A stretch of DNA of 64,000 nt from Rhizobium mongolense subsp. loessense (GCF_900099775.1 NZ_FMTM01000010.1:1-64000); one strand, 5' to 3'. Counted from the first letter of the stretch, positions 46,193-55,265 are shown. Notes: a model not told the origin generated them from the letters alone. Numbers and translations are program-made.

Positions 46193-47247
46193 CAGAGCCT
46201 CCGTCCGTCTTCGTCGAAAATGAACACGTTGCGGCTGTCGATTGCCCAGGTGACCTCGTCGCCGATCTTGATGTCGTGGCGGACCGGCTGGATGGAGCGC
46301 AGCAGCGGTCCCCCGGCAAGCCGCACGTCATAAAGATTTTCACGGCCCTGCGTTTCGGCGAAGTTCACGACGCCTGTGACCGGCACGTCGCCGGTTGGAT
46401 TGTAGTGCTCCGGGCGCACGCCGAGCATCAGCTTGGCGCCATCGGAGGCGTCCACCGAAGCGGGGAGTGGAACTTTGATCTCGCTGCCTGGAATGGAGAA
46501 TGCACCCTTTGCCGCCACGCCGTGCAGGAAGGTGATCGGCGGGTTTCCCAGGAAGCCGGCAACGAAGGCGGTGCGCGGGTCGCTATACATCTCTGCCGGT
46601 GTTGCGATCTGTATGATCTCACCTTCTTTCATGATGGCGATGCGGTCGCACATGCTCATGGCTTCCACCTGGTCGTGGGTGACCAGGATCGCGGTGATGC
46701 CCGTCTCGCGCTGGATGCGACGGATTTCCGAGCGCATCTCCAGCCGGAGCTTTGCGTCGAGATTGGCGAGCGGCTCGTCGAGAAGCAGGACGTCCGGTTT
46801 GCGGATCAGCGCGCGTGCGAGCGCCACGCGCTGCTGCTGCCCGCCGGAAAGCTCAGAGGGGCGGCGCCCCATCAGGTTGCCGATCTGCACGAGAGCGGCG
46901 ATGCGGTCGACCTCCTTGCGGATGTCGGCTGAGGGCATTGCCTTGACCCTCAGCGGAAAGCCGATGTTTTCGGCAACCGTCATGTGCGGATAAAGCGCAT
47001 AGGACTGAAACACAACGCCGACATTGCGCACCTGGCTCGGAAGATCGGTAACATCGCGGTCGCCGAAGAGGATGCGGCCCCCAGTCGGCCGATGGATGCC
47101 GCAGATGGCAAAGAGCGTCGTCGACTTGCCGCAACCCGAAGGACCGAGCAGGGCTAGCATCTCGCCGTGGGCCACTTGAAGGTTCATGTTCTCGATGACC
47201 TTGGTGGTGCCGAAGCTCTTCGAGAAATTGTCGAGGAGTATACGCAT
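46192..47247 (-). CDS. Sugar/glycerophosphodiester ABC transporter ATPase (UgpC class)
   Basis: A 351-residue CUT1 ATPase with Walker A GPSGCGKST near residue 40, signature LSGGQQQR near 135, Walker B VLLLDEPLANLDAKLR, and a C-terminal TOBE domain. It starts in a TGATG overlap with the permease stop and is coupled to the GDPD gene in the same way. Such ATPases can serve more than one importer. Confidence 0.94.
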   Translation of the reverse strand: MRILLDNFSKSFGTTKVIENMNLQVAHGEMLALLGPSGCGKSTTLFAICGIHRPTGGRILFGDRDVTDLPSQVRNVGVVFQSYALYPHMTVAENIGFPLRVKAMPSADIRKEVDRIAALVQIGNLMGRRPSELSGGQQQRVALARALIRKPDVLLLDEPLANLDAKLRLEMRSEIRRIQRETGITAILVTHDQVEAMSMCDRIAIMKEGEIIQIATPAEMYSDPRTAFVAGFLGNPPITFLHGVAAKGAFSIPGSEIKVPLPASVDASDGAKLMLGVRPEHYNPTGDVPVTGVVNFAETQGRENLYDVRLAGGPLLRSIQPVRHDIKIGDEVTWAIDSRNVFIFDEDGRRL

Positions 47248-48089
47248 CAGCCTTTGCTCCCGCCGCCATAGATATTCATGAGATATTTGTGGAAGAATCC
47301 ATAAAGCAGCAGCACCGGGATGACGTAGAACACGCCGACCGCCTTGAAGGTGCCGAAGTCGAAATTGTTGTCATCGGCAATCAGTCCCGAAAGGTAGACC
47401 GAGAGCACCTGTACCTGACCGCCTGGGGCCAATACCTGCGGCAGGATGAATTCTCCCCAGCCTGAAAGGAAGGAGAAGAGCGCCAGCGCCATGATCGCCG
47501 GACGCACCTGAGGCAGCACGAGACTGCGCCAGACCCTAAAGCGCGAGGCGCCGTCGACGACACCGGCCATTTCTATCTCCCAGGGCACGCTGTCGTAGAA
47601 GCCTTTCATCAGCCATATGCCGAGTGGCAGGTCGATCGCGGCCTTCACAAGGATGACGCCGATCAGTGAATTATAGAGACCGACCATCTGCAGTACGATG
47701 AAGATCGCGATGATGAGCGTGACCGACGGGAAGGCATGCAGCACCATGACGCCGGCAAGGAAGAAGCCGCGGGCAGGCACGTTCAACCGCGACAGCACAT
47801 AGCCCGCCATGGAAGAGACGAGCAGCACGACGGCCGTCGTGCTCGCCGTGAAGATCAGCGTGTTCAGCGTCACCAGCCAGATGTTCGGCCTTCCGGGCGG
47901 CGTCTGCCAAAGGAATGCCCAGTGCCGCAGGGTAAGCGTATCGGGCATCAGCGCCGCCGGTTGCTTGTCGGTGATCGTATCGATGAAGAGATAGGCATAC
48001 ATCAGCACCAGCGGCAGGCTGACGATGGCGAGCGCCAGAATGACCGGCCAGGTGCGGTAGTTCGCCGAGGGCTGCGATTTCTCCGCCAT
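47247..48089 (-). CDS. Sugar ABC transporter permease, MalG/UgpE class
   Basis: A 280-residue permease with six helices. The ATPase-contact loop reads GVVDGASRFRVWRSLVLP. ATG 48089 lies 2 bases after the upstream permease stop, with GAGGAT as ribosome site; TTG 48095 in frame would overlap it. It ends in a one-base overlap with the ATPase start. Confidence 0.93.
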   Translation of the reverse strand: MAEKSQPSANYRTWPVILALAIVSLPLVLMYAYLFIDTITDKQPAALMPDTLTLRHWAFLWQTPPGRPNIWLVTLNTLIFTASTTAVVLLVSSMAGYVLSRLNVPARGFFLAGVMVLHAFPSVTLIIAIFIVLQMVGLYNSLIGVILVKAAIDLPLGIWLMKGFYDSVPWEIEMAGVVDGASRFRVWRSLVLPQVRPAIMALALFSFLSGWGEFILPQVLAPGGQVQVLSVYLSGLIADDNNFDFGTFKAVGVFYVIPVLLLYGFFHKYLMNIYGGGSKG

Positions 48090-48091
48090 GA

Positions 48092-49393
48092 TCAATCCTC
48101 GATGAGCGGCCGCGCAACCAGCGTGGCGTAATTGAAGACGCGCAGATAGGCGAGCGACAGGATGATGCCGATAATCACGAGGACGAGTGCCATAGCGGCG
48201 CCAAGGCCATATTCCAGATTACCCGCGTAGTTATTGAGCGCCGTGTGATAGGCGGCAAGCGACCAGACTTCGGTCGCCTTGCCCGGCCCGCCGCGGGTCG
48301 AAAGGAGGATTTCGTTGAAGGAGGCAAGCAGCGACAGCGTCTGGTAGCAGGTGACGAACAGGATCGGCCAGCGCATCTGCGGCAGGATGATGTAGCGGAT
48401 CTGCTGCCAGCGGCTGGCGCCATCCACCTCGCTTGCGAAGAACTGGCTCTTCGGGATCGCCTTCAGCGCCGAGGAAAAGACCAGCATGCCCATCGAGGCG
48501 CCGATGAAGCCGTTGATCAGCACCACGAAGAGCCAAGCGTTATAAGCATTGTCGAGAAGATAGTTCTTCGGCGGGTAGCCGAACTTGCCCATGAAGGTGG
48601 AGATAAAGCCGGTATCCCAGGCGAGCCATTTCCACATCAGCACATAGATGACGACGGGCGTGATGCGCGGCAGGAGCCAGACGGACCGAAAAATCGTTGC
48701 CGGAGCGTTCGGCATGTAGTGAGTCCAGATCGCGAGGAGCATGGCGTAGCTCGTGTTGAAGATCACGAGCACGAGGGCGACGTAGAGCAATGTGTTGAAA
48801 AGGATCTGCGCCATATCCGGTGACGAGGCGATGCGCGAGAAGTTCTCCGTCGTCCACCTCCAGCCGGTATAGGTCGCGCTGGCGAGGCCTTCCTTCTGTT
48901 CCGGCGTCATCTTGAGGCCGAACTTGTCGAGCGAGGCGAAAAGGTCCTCCTTGCTCGAGAAACGCAGATTGGCAACGGAGCGGTTGAACTGCTCGGAGAT
49001 TTCCTTGACGTCCCGGGTCGACGGCCGGTCGTTAAGATCCTTGATCATGCGTTCGGCTTCGCGGCGCGACGAGAAGACCTCACCGAGATGTCTTTCGCGC
49101 AGCTCCATGGCGATGCCAGGCTCAAGCGCAAGGCCCTCGACGTCCTTGATGCCCTCCTCGTCGATCGCGTAGCGCGACGCGGTAAGCTGCTGCACGACCT
49201 CCGGCATCTCGTCCTTGAGCGCGATGATCGAATTTGGGGCGATCTGGTAGGCGCCGCCCGAAATTCCCGTGGCGGTCGTCATGTTCGTGAAGGAAAAGAC
49301 GGCGGTTAGGACGACCGGCATCAAGAAGAACAAGACAATCATGATCGCGGCCGGCGCGATCATTATGAGCCCGAGCGTTCTGGACGATCTCAT
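48092..49393 (-). CDS. Sugar ABC transporter permease, MalF-like with large periplasmic domain
   Basis: A 433-residue permease, about 130 residues longer than usual for its class. After helix 1 (about residues 9-33) comes a hydrophilic charged segment to about residue 185, including ERHLGEVFSSRREAERMIKD and EQFNRSVANLRFSSKEDL. The remaining helices and the contact loop SEVDGASRWQQIRYIILP follow. The insert sits where MalF carries its periplasmic P2 domain, which touches the maltose-binding protein. It is 55 bases downstream of the binding-protein gene, separated by a hairpin. Confidence 0.92.
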   Translation of the reverse strand: MRSSRTLGLIMIAPAAIMIVLFFLMPVVLTAVFSFTNMTTATGISGGAYQIAPNSIIALKDEMPEVVQQLTASRYAIDEEGIKDVEGLALEPGIAMELRERHLGEVFSSRREAERMIKDLNDRPSTRDVKEISEQFNRSVANLRFSSKEDLFASLDKFGLKMTPEQKEGLASATYTGWRWTTENFSRIASSPDMAQILFNTLLYVALVLVIFNTSYAMLLAIWTHYMPNAPATIFRSVWLLPRITPVVIYVLMWKWLAWDTGFISTFMGKFGYPPKNYLLDNAYNAWLFVVLINGFIGASMGMLVFSSALKAIPKSQFFASEVDGASRWQQIRYIILPQMRWPILFVTCYQTLSLLASFNEILLSTRGGPGKATEVWSLAAYHTALNNYAGNLEYGLGAAMALVLVIIGIILSLAYLRVFNYATLVARPLIED

Positions 49394-49395
49394 GA

Positions 49396-49440
49396 AAGCC
49401 TCCGCAAAATGTCCGGGCGGGTGGGGCCGCCCGGAGGCTT
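49396..49440 (-). other. Intercistronic stem-loop after binding-protein gene
   Basis: TCCGGGCGG (49412-49420) and CCGCCCGGA (49427-49435) form a perfect 9-bp stem with a 6-base loop. AAGCC (49396-49400) and GGCTT (49436-49440) add an outer stem. It lies between the binding-protein stop and the permease start, without a T-run, probably to stabilise the binding-protein message or attenuate read-through. Confidence 0.7.
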
Positions 49441-49448
49441 GCTTGCGC

Positions 49449-50795
49449 TCAGCGGATGATGATTTTGTCGCCGAGCGTGCTCTTCAGCTCGCCTTCTACG
49501 TCGTTGACGGCAGCATCGACGCTCTTGGCGCCTGTCCAGGAGGCCTCGAGGCCCTTCCACATGATGTTCCAGTAGGTGCCGAAATCGGCATTGTTGGGCA
49601 TCGCGTTGGCGTAGGGCAGAAGCCGCTCGGTGGCTTCGCGCGTCCAGCGGTCGGAGGAGTAGAGCTCGATCTCGGTTTCCGATTTCGAAATGCCGAGATG
49701 AGCGGACTTGACCGCATGCAGCACATTGATGCGCGGCTCGGAGGCGATCTTGATCAACTGGGCGGCGATCTCGGTGTCGTCCTTGTCGTGGCCCGAGGTC
49801 AGAAGATAGACGAGCGGATGCGTCAGCGTGTTGGCTTTGCCGCCTTCGCCGGCCGGGATCAGCGTGAAGATGACATTACCGAAAAAGTCCTTCAGCCCTT
49901 CCTGGTTGACGTAGCGGGCATAATGCCAGGTGCCGCCGTGCCAGATGCCGGCCTTGCCGGATGCCACTTCCTTCCACCACTGGTCGGCCGGCATCCCGAT
50001 ATGGTTCTTCTTGGTGACGCCGTCTTTTACAGCGTCGGCGAAGAACTGGTACGCGCGCTGCATCGCAGCTTTGTCGAAGACCAGCTTGCCGTCTTCTTCC
50101 ATCGTCCCGCCGAAGCTCGTGTAAAATTGCCAGAAATCCGGACCGTTGGTGTAGCGCGGGTAGAAGCCATAACCTGGCTGCACGATGCCCTTGTCCTGCA
50201 TCTTCTTGGCGTCTTCCAGCAGGTTCTTCATCGTGTAGCTGCCGTCCTGGACCTTCTGCGGCAGAGCGTCGAGATCAGCATCGGTATAGCCGATCGCCTT
50301 CATGTGAGGCTTCCAGAAGAACATCGGGCGGGACTCGGCGTCCTGCGGGATGCCGTAGACCGTGCCGCTGAAGGAGGCAATGTCCATCAGGTTTTCATAG
50401 ATGTTGTTAAGCGGCCAGGAATCGAGGTCGACATAGTCCTCAATCGGCACGATCAGGCCGGACTGTGCCCAGGGGCCAATGTCCTCGTGGCCGGTGACGA
50501 CGATGTTCGGAGCGGTTTTCGCCTCGGCGGCAAGCGTCATCGCCTGCTTGAAGTCCTCCCAGCCGCTATAGGCCTTTTTCTCGACCTTGATCTTGAGATC
50601 TTCGCCCTTGATAGCGGCTTCCCGCTGGAGCTGCTCGGCTGCAATATCGATTGCGTCGAGGCGATAGACGTCGTTCGGGCCTGTGCCGCCGGCCCAGACC
50701 GTAACGGTCAGATCCTTGGCAAAGGACAGGGCGGTCGTCGTGGCTAGGATGGCGGCGGCGACGGTCATGCACTTCAATGTCGGCAAAATAGTCAT
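49449..50795 (-). CDS. Periplasmic solute-binding protein, family 1
   Basis: A 448-residue family 1 binding protein, first gene of the eight-gene operon. The signal peptide ends near residue 26 (LATTTALSFA, then KDLTVTVWAGG). The fold is that of UgpB/MalE-type proteins. GGGGAG lies 8 bases before ATG 50795; the open frame extends 88 codons farther but that part has no family similarity. Its ligand is unknown; the downstream enzymes suggest a phosphodiester or ester-linked polyol. Confidence 0.92.
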   Translation of the reverse strand: MTILPTLKCMTVAAAILATTTALSFAKDLTVTVWAGGTGPNDVYRLDAIDIAAEQLQREAAIKGEDLKIKVEKKAYSGWEDFKQAMTLAAEAKTAPNIVVTGHEDIGPWAQSGLIVPIEDYVDLDSWPLNNIYENLMDIASFSGTVYGIPQDAESRPMFFWKPHMKAIGYTDADLDALPQKVQDGSYTMKNLLEDAKKMQDKGIVQPGYGFYPRYTNGPDFWQFYTSFGGTMEEDGKLVFDKAAMQRAYQFFADAVKDGVTKKNHIGMPADQWWKEVASGKAGIWHGGTWHYARYVNQEGLKDFFGNVIFTLIPAGEGGKANTLTHPLVYLLTSGHDKDDTEIAAQLIKIASEPRINVLHAVKSAHLGISKSETEIELYSSDRWTREATERLLPYANAMPNNADFGTYWNIMWKGLEASWTGAKSVDAAVNDVEGELKSTLGDKIIIR

Positions 50796-51496
50796 CTCTT
50801 CATCTCCCCAGAGATTGGTGCGAGCCTCTTGGCGGGCCATCACCATTGCTGACGGCCGGCCCGGAGATCCCATGAAAAGCGCGAACGGTTTCCGCTCTAG
50901 GGGATCTGCGTAACGACCGCGTGACAATATTGAGCACGTGTGCAAAATTATTATGACTCGGCGGAAAAACATTGCAAGCGACGTTTCGCAGCGCGCCGAA
51001 TCCGGCTTTGCAAAACCCTTCGAATGCGAGTGGAACGTTCTGCGCTGTGGATCGGTCACATGCCGTTTGCAAGTTCACCGGCCCCCAAGCGGGATTCCAG
51101 CGGAGGCTTTTTGAGAGTTCAACGATACGGGCGTGCCAGCACCTTCCCGGTGCTTGTTCTGCGCAATCAAACACGCATCATGGACCTGCAGTTTTCTTGA
51201 AAATACTGTTGCATGCTGGTCCGGCTCCGCAACTTTTTGATGAACCCTCGGATTTGTCGCCGGAGGAACTTGACGGTCGAACCGGCGGCGGCCTGGACTT
51301 CGTATCGGCAATGGGTCCGAATCCTCCTTCGACAGGCGAACAGAATCGAACTGCGAATATTCCAAACCATCCGGTCGCCTTGCCGAAAACCCACAGTTTC
51401 CCGGTGGCGCAGCTTTCCTATGCCGGTCCCGACCGCTTGTCTGGCAAATCTCATCCGGCAGGTTGGCCGGCAACGTTTTGCGCAACGTTTCCAATT
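50796..51496. other. 700-base region without a recognisable gene
   Basis: This region lies between the divergent starts and ends of the importer operon (start 50795, minus) and the TetR gene (end 51497, minus). The part nearest 50795 must hold the importer promoter. Several open frames up to about 140 codons run through the rest on both strands, but none resembles a known family or has a good ribosome site. GC is a little lower than in the flanking genes. It may be an eroded gene. Confidence 0.5.
50930..50945. promoter_or_regulatory. Candidate LacI-family operator upstream of the importer operon
   Basis: TTGAGCACGTGTGCAA: arms TTG..CAC and GTG..CAA around a central CG, two mismatches in 8-bp arms. 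It lies 135 bases upstream of the binding-protein start and could bind the LacI-type regulator encoded in the same operon. Confidence 0.35.
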
Positions 51497-52186
51497 TTAT
51501 CGAGAGTCATCAAGCAAAGCTCGGACAAAGCTCGTTTCAGCTACTTCGATCGTTCCCTCGGGCAACTTCAGGACGCGATCGATGGCAGTACCATAGAACC
51601 TCAGGCGATCGTCGAGCATCTTCACGGCCTGCTCGACATTGCCCTCGCGGCTCCTTATCAGGGCCTCGCGCATCACGCTGCTGAGGGAAAGCCGAAAGAG
51701 GAGAAGCATCTCTGCGAACGCTTCGGGGTCTGGCGCATCGAAGAGACCCTCCTTTGTTCCCTCTCGGAGAACATCGGCCAAAAGCGGAACCACGATGCGG
51801 GTCACAGCCTGATCGATGCGGTGAAACAGCACGATGTTTTCCGGGCGGAAGATGACATCGAATACTGTTCGCAGTTGCGGGCCAAGCTCGACCTTGAGGC
51901 GCCGCGATCCGGCGAACAAAGTGTTCAGCCGTCCCACGGCGTCGAGCTTAGGATCGTCGAGGAGCGGTCGAATCTCTTCAAGGCTTTCGCGGGCAAGGCG
52001 GGCAGCGAATGCTTCAAGCAGCGCCTCCTTGGAGGGAAAATAGTGATAGAAGGCACCCTTCGACACGCCTGCTTCGCGAATGATGTCGTTAATCGTGGTA
52101 TTATCGTAGCCATGAGCGAAGAAGAGCCGCTGAGCGCAATTCAACAATTCGCCTGAGCGGATCTCTGGGGGTTTCTTGACACGCAT
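51497..52186 (-). CDS. TetR-family transcriptional regulator
   Basis: A 229-residue repressor with an N-terminal TetR helix-turn-helix (TTINDIIREAGVSKGAFYHYFPSKEALL, about residues 30-60) and a helical ligand domain. It is divergent from the membrane-fusion/ABC exporter genes (145-base gap), and a perfect 19-bp palindrome lies in between, so it most likely represses the exporter and itself. The ligand is unknown. Confidence 0.93.
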   Translation of the reverse strand: MRVKKPPEIRSGELLNCAQRLFFAHGYDNTTINDIIREAGVSKGAFYHYFPSKEALLEAFAARLARESLEEIRPLLDDPKLDAVGRLNTLFAGSRRLKVELGPQLRTVFDVIFRPENIVLFHRIDQAVTRIVVPLLADVLREGTKEGLFDAPDPEAFAEMLLLFRLSLSSVMREALIRSREGNVEQAVKMLDDRLRFYGTAIDRVLKLPEGTIEVAETSFVRALLDDSR

Positions 52187-52269
52187 CGCGGCGCTCGTTT
52201 CTTTCGTATGTTCCCCTGACTGGCGGAGCGGAATTCGATGCTGCGGCCGAATTCTTCAGCCTGCATTTA

Positions 52270-52288
52270 TAGACCGACGGTCGGTCTA
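52270..52288. promoter_or_regulatory. Candidate TetR operator
   Basis: TAGACCGA-CGG-TCGGTCTA: perfect 8-bp arms, 3-base spacer, 44 bases before the exporter start and 84 bases from the TetR start. Palindromes of the ACCGACGGTCGGT type are common TetR-family sites. Confidence 0.75.
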
Positions 52289-52331
52289 ATGCTATAGGGT
52301 CGGGCAACAGCAGCAGTTCAAGGCAGATGGC

Positions 52332-53339
52332 GTGAGACCGTTCCGCTTGCTTTCCGTTGTCGTCGCTCTCTCCGTGGCAGGCGGTTTGGTCGCTTGGTAT
52401 GTCTGGCACTCCATCCCCGTATCGGTCGTCGTGCCTGCGCGTGGTAGTGCCGCCGAAATCGTCTATGCCAGTGGCGTTGTTGAACCTCTGACTTGGGCAA
52501 AAGTCACGCCGCTGGTACGCGAACGGATCGTCGAGCAATGCAACTGCGAAGGTGCAACCGTAAAAACGGGCGACATACTTGCTCGCCTCGATGACAGCGA
52601 GGCGAGGGCGGCCCTTGCCGAGCTCGAGGCGCGGCTCGCGCTGGCGGAGCAGGAATTTCGGCGCTACAATTTGATGCTGGAGAAAAATACCGCAGCCCAG
52701 CAGTCAGTCGACCGGGCAAGCAGTGAGGTGCAGCAGCTCAAGGCGCTGGCGGTTGGCCAAAGGGCACGCCTTGACAGCTATATCATTCGCGCTCCGATCG
52801 ATGGTGTCGTGCTTCGCCAGGACGGCGAAGTGGGCGAAGTCGCCGATCTCGGAACGGCGCTCTTCTGGGTTGGGGAACAAAAACCGCTGCTGGTGGTCGC
52901 CGACGTCAACGAGGAGGATATTCCGCGGCTCCGGCTGGGGCAGAAGGCCCTGCTCAAATCTGATGCCTTCAAGGATCAGACCCTCAATGCAACCGTCAGC
53001 AGCATAACGCCGAAGGGCGATCCGGTGACGAAGACTTATCGCGTGAAGCTGCGTCTTCCCGATGACACGCCGCTGATGATCGGTATGTCGACGGATGTGA
53101 ACGTCATCGTCCGCGTCTCGGAAAATGCACTGCTGGTCCCCACCGTTGCGGTGCAGGCTGAGAAGGTCTTCACCGTCGAAGGAAACTCAGCCCGGCTGCG
53201 TGAGATCAAAGCCGGTATCCGCGGCCCGAGTGGCATCGAGATTAGGTCCGGTCTGGATGAACAGGCGCGCGTGATTTCACCGTTTCCGCAGGATCTGAAG
53301 GATGGGGCCTGGGTCACGATAACCGGTGCTGCGAAGTGA
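52332..53339 (+). CDS. HlyD-type membrane-fusion protein of an ABC exporter
   Basis: A 335-residue periplasmic adaptor anchored by one N-terminal helix (about residues 6-25). It has a biotinyl-lipoyl-like half motif (VKTGDILARLDDSEARAAL), a helical hairpin at about residues 90-150, the second half (IIRAPIDGVVLRQDGEVGEV) and beta-barrel domains. The start is GTG 52332; the ATG at 52327 meets a stop at once. An unusual Cys-Asn-Cys pair (VEQCNCEGATVKTG) lies in the first lipoyl strand. It is followed 7 bases later by the permease gene. Together with the next two genes it forms a MacA-MacB-like tripartite system. Confidence 0.9.
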   Translation: MRPFRLLSVVVALSVAGGLVAWYVWHSIPVSVVVPARGSAAEIVYASGVVEPLTWAKVTPLVRERIVEQCNCEGATVKTGDILARLDDSEARAALAELEARLALAEQEFRRYNLMLEKNTAAQQSVDRASSEVQQLKALAVGQRARLDSYIIRAPIDGVVLRQDGEVGEVADLGTALFWVGEQKPLLVVADVNEEDIPRLRLGQKALLKSDAFKDQTLNATVSSITPKGDPVTKTYRVKLRLPDDTPLMIGMSTDVNVIVRVSENALLVPTVAVQAEKVFTVEGNSARLREIKAGIRGPSGIEIRSGLDEQARVISPFPQDLKDGAWVTITGAAK

Positions 53340-53346
53340 GGTTCTG

Positions 53347-54588
53347 ATGCGGCTGATTTTCGAGATCGCCGTCACCCATATTGCCGGCCGGCGCCGGCAG
53401 ACACTTGTTGCCGTGTTCGGCGTTGCCGTCGGTGTCGGGTTTTCCATCGCCATGGCGGCACTCATGCAGGGTGGACAGGACGATTTTGTGGAACAGCTGA
53501 TCAATACCATGCCGCATGTCGAGATCACCGACGAGCAGCGAACGGCGCGGCGGCAGCCGGCCGAAACCGCATTCCATACGACGGAGATCTTCGGACTGAG
53601 GCCGCGGGAGGACCGCCGCGGCATCATCAATCCGACTGCCGCGCGCGCCTGGCTCGAGGCATGGATACCCGGCCGGCTTGCACCAGACCTGAAGCTGCAA
53701 GGTGTCATCCGTTACTCCAGCCGCGAGGTCGGAGCATCGGTGATCGGCATCGAACCGGTCGCCGAGCGCGGCGTTTCGCCGATCATCGGCGATTTCGTGG
53801 AGGGAAGTTTCGGAGCCCTTGCGGCAGGCGGGAACAATATCGTCATCGGCGATACGATGGCCAAACGCCTCGGCGCCGGGCTGAACGATACAGTTGCCGC
53901 GGTTTCGTCCGAGGGACTCACGCGCAATTTCAAGATCGTCGGCCTCTTTCATACCGGCACGACCGCCCGGGATGAGGGCGAAGCTTATGTTCTGCTGAAG
54001 AACGCACAGATCCTGAGCGCGCGCGCCAACGCCATCAATGAGATCCGCATCAAGCTTGCAAATCCCGATGACGCACCAGCGGTGGCGCGCCGGATCGAGG
54101 CCGAACTCGGCTATAGGGCCGAGGCTTGGCGGGAGGCCAATGAACCGCTCCTCGAAGCGCTCGTGATCCGCAATGTGATCATGTACACCGTTGTCGCAGC
54201 AATCATGCTGGTCGCCGGTTTTGGTATCTACAATATTATCTCGACGATTACTCACGAAAAGGCGCGCGATATCGCCATCATGAAGTCGCTCGGTTTTGCC
54301 GAGGCGGACATGCGGCGCCTGTTTCTGCTCGAAGGTGTCGCCATCGGGGCCGGCGGATCAGCGCTCGGTTGGCTGCTTGGCTTCTCGCTCGTCTATGCCT
54401 TGTCCCTGGTGCGCTTCGAGCTGGCTGCGACAGGCCAGGAAATGACACGTCTGCCGATTGCCTGGAGCATTCTGCATTACGCAATTGCCTCAGGTTTCGC
54501 GCTCGGTTCTGCGGCTTTTGCCGGCTATCTCCCGGCTAGGCGTGCAGCACGCCTTAATCCCGTGGATATCATAAGGGGTGCGACATGA
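53347..54588 (+). CDS. ABC exporter permease, FtsX/LolC/MacB type
   Basis: A 413-residue inner-membrane permease with the FtsX topology: helix 1 at about residues 20-40, a large periplasmic domain (about 45-275), then three helices (about 280-305, 330-355, 375-400). ATG 53347 has GAGG 7 bases upstream. It overlaps the ATPase gene by four bases. Such permeases extrude lipoproteins, peptides or drugs mechanically rather than through a channel. The substrate is unknown. Confidence 0.92.
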   Translation: MRLIFEIAVTHIAGRRRQTLVAVFGVAVGVGFSIAMAALMQGGQDDFVEQLINTMPHVEITDEQRTARRQPAETAFHTTEIFGLRPREDRRGIINPTAARAWLEAWIPGRLAPDLKLQGVIRYSSREVGASVIGIEPVAERGVSPIIGDFVEGSFGALAAGGNNIVIGDTMAKRLGAGLNDTVAAVSSEGLTRNFKIVGLFHTGTTARDEGEAYVLLKNAQILSARANAINEIRIKLANPDDAPAVARRIEAELGYRAEAWREANEPLLEALVIRNVIMYTVVAAIMLVAGFGIYNIISTITHEKARDIAIMKSLGFAEADMRRLFLLEGVAIGAGGSALGWLLGFSLVYALSLVRFELAATGQEMTRLPIAWSILHYAIASGFALGSAAFAGYLPARRAARLNPVDIIRGAT

Positions 54589-55265
54589 GCGCCTTGATTG
54601 AAGCGAAGAACCTCACTCGCATCTTGACGGAAACCGTCCCCGTAACACTGGTCGAGGATGTGTCTTTGACGATCGGTGAGCGGGAATTCGTCGCAATCAC
54701 TGGACCTTCCGGTTCCGGCAAGTCTTCGCTGCTCTATCTGCTGGGACTGCTGGACGAGCCGACGAGCGGCAGGCTTTCGATAGGCGGCAGAGACACCGAT
54801 CCGATGGACCAAAGGGAACGCGCCGAAACCCGCCTGTCCATGCTGGGTTTCGTCTTCCAGTTCCATTTTCTTCTGCCAGAATTTACGGCGCGGCAGAACG
54901 TTGAGATCCCGATGCGCAAGCTTGGCCGTTTGAGCCGGCCGGCCATGCAGGCGCGGGCTGAAGAACTCTTGGCATCGCTTGGCCTTGCCGGCCATATCGA
55001 CAAGAGGCCAGATCAGCTTTCCGGCGGTCAACGCCAGCGTGTCGCTGTCGCACGCTCGCTTGCGAATGATCCACCCATCCTGCTTGCGGACGAGCCGACG
55101 GGAAGCCTCGACAGTCAAAATTCCGAGCAGGTCTTTTCGATCCTCGAAGGGCTCGTGCGCGAACGCGGCAAGACGGTTATCGCCGTCACCCATGATCTCG
55201 ATATGGCGGCCCGCATGGGGCGGCGCATTCATCTCATGGATGGCAAGATCGTCGCCCATCCTTGA
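54585..55265 (+). CDS. ABC exporter ATPase, LolD/MacB type
   Basis: A 226-residue ATPase with Walker A GPSGSGKSS near residue 40, a Q-loop in FVFQFHFLLPEFTARQN, signature LSGGQRQR near 145, and Walker B ILLADEPTGSLDSQNSE. The length is standard for LolD-type stand-alone ATPases. It begins in an ATGA overlap with the permease and is the last gene of the exporter operon. Confidence 0.95.
   Translation: MSALIEAKNLTRILTETVPVTLVEDVSLTIGEREFVAITGPSGSGKSSLLYLLGLLDEPTSGRLSIGGRDTDPMDQRERAETRLSMLGFVFQFHFLLPEFTARQNVEIPMRKLGRLSRPAMQARAEELLASLGLAGHIDKRPDQLSGGQRQRVAVARSLANDPPILLADEPTGSLDSQNSEQVFSILEGLVRERGKTVIAVTHDLDMAARMGRRIHLMDGKIVAHP

Noticed and set aside
50972..52156. A 394-codon plus-strand open frame opposite the TetR gene
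   Set aside because: Its second half is the exact complement of the TetR coding sequence and its first half has no recognisable domain.
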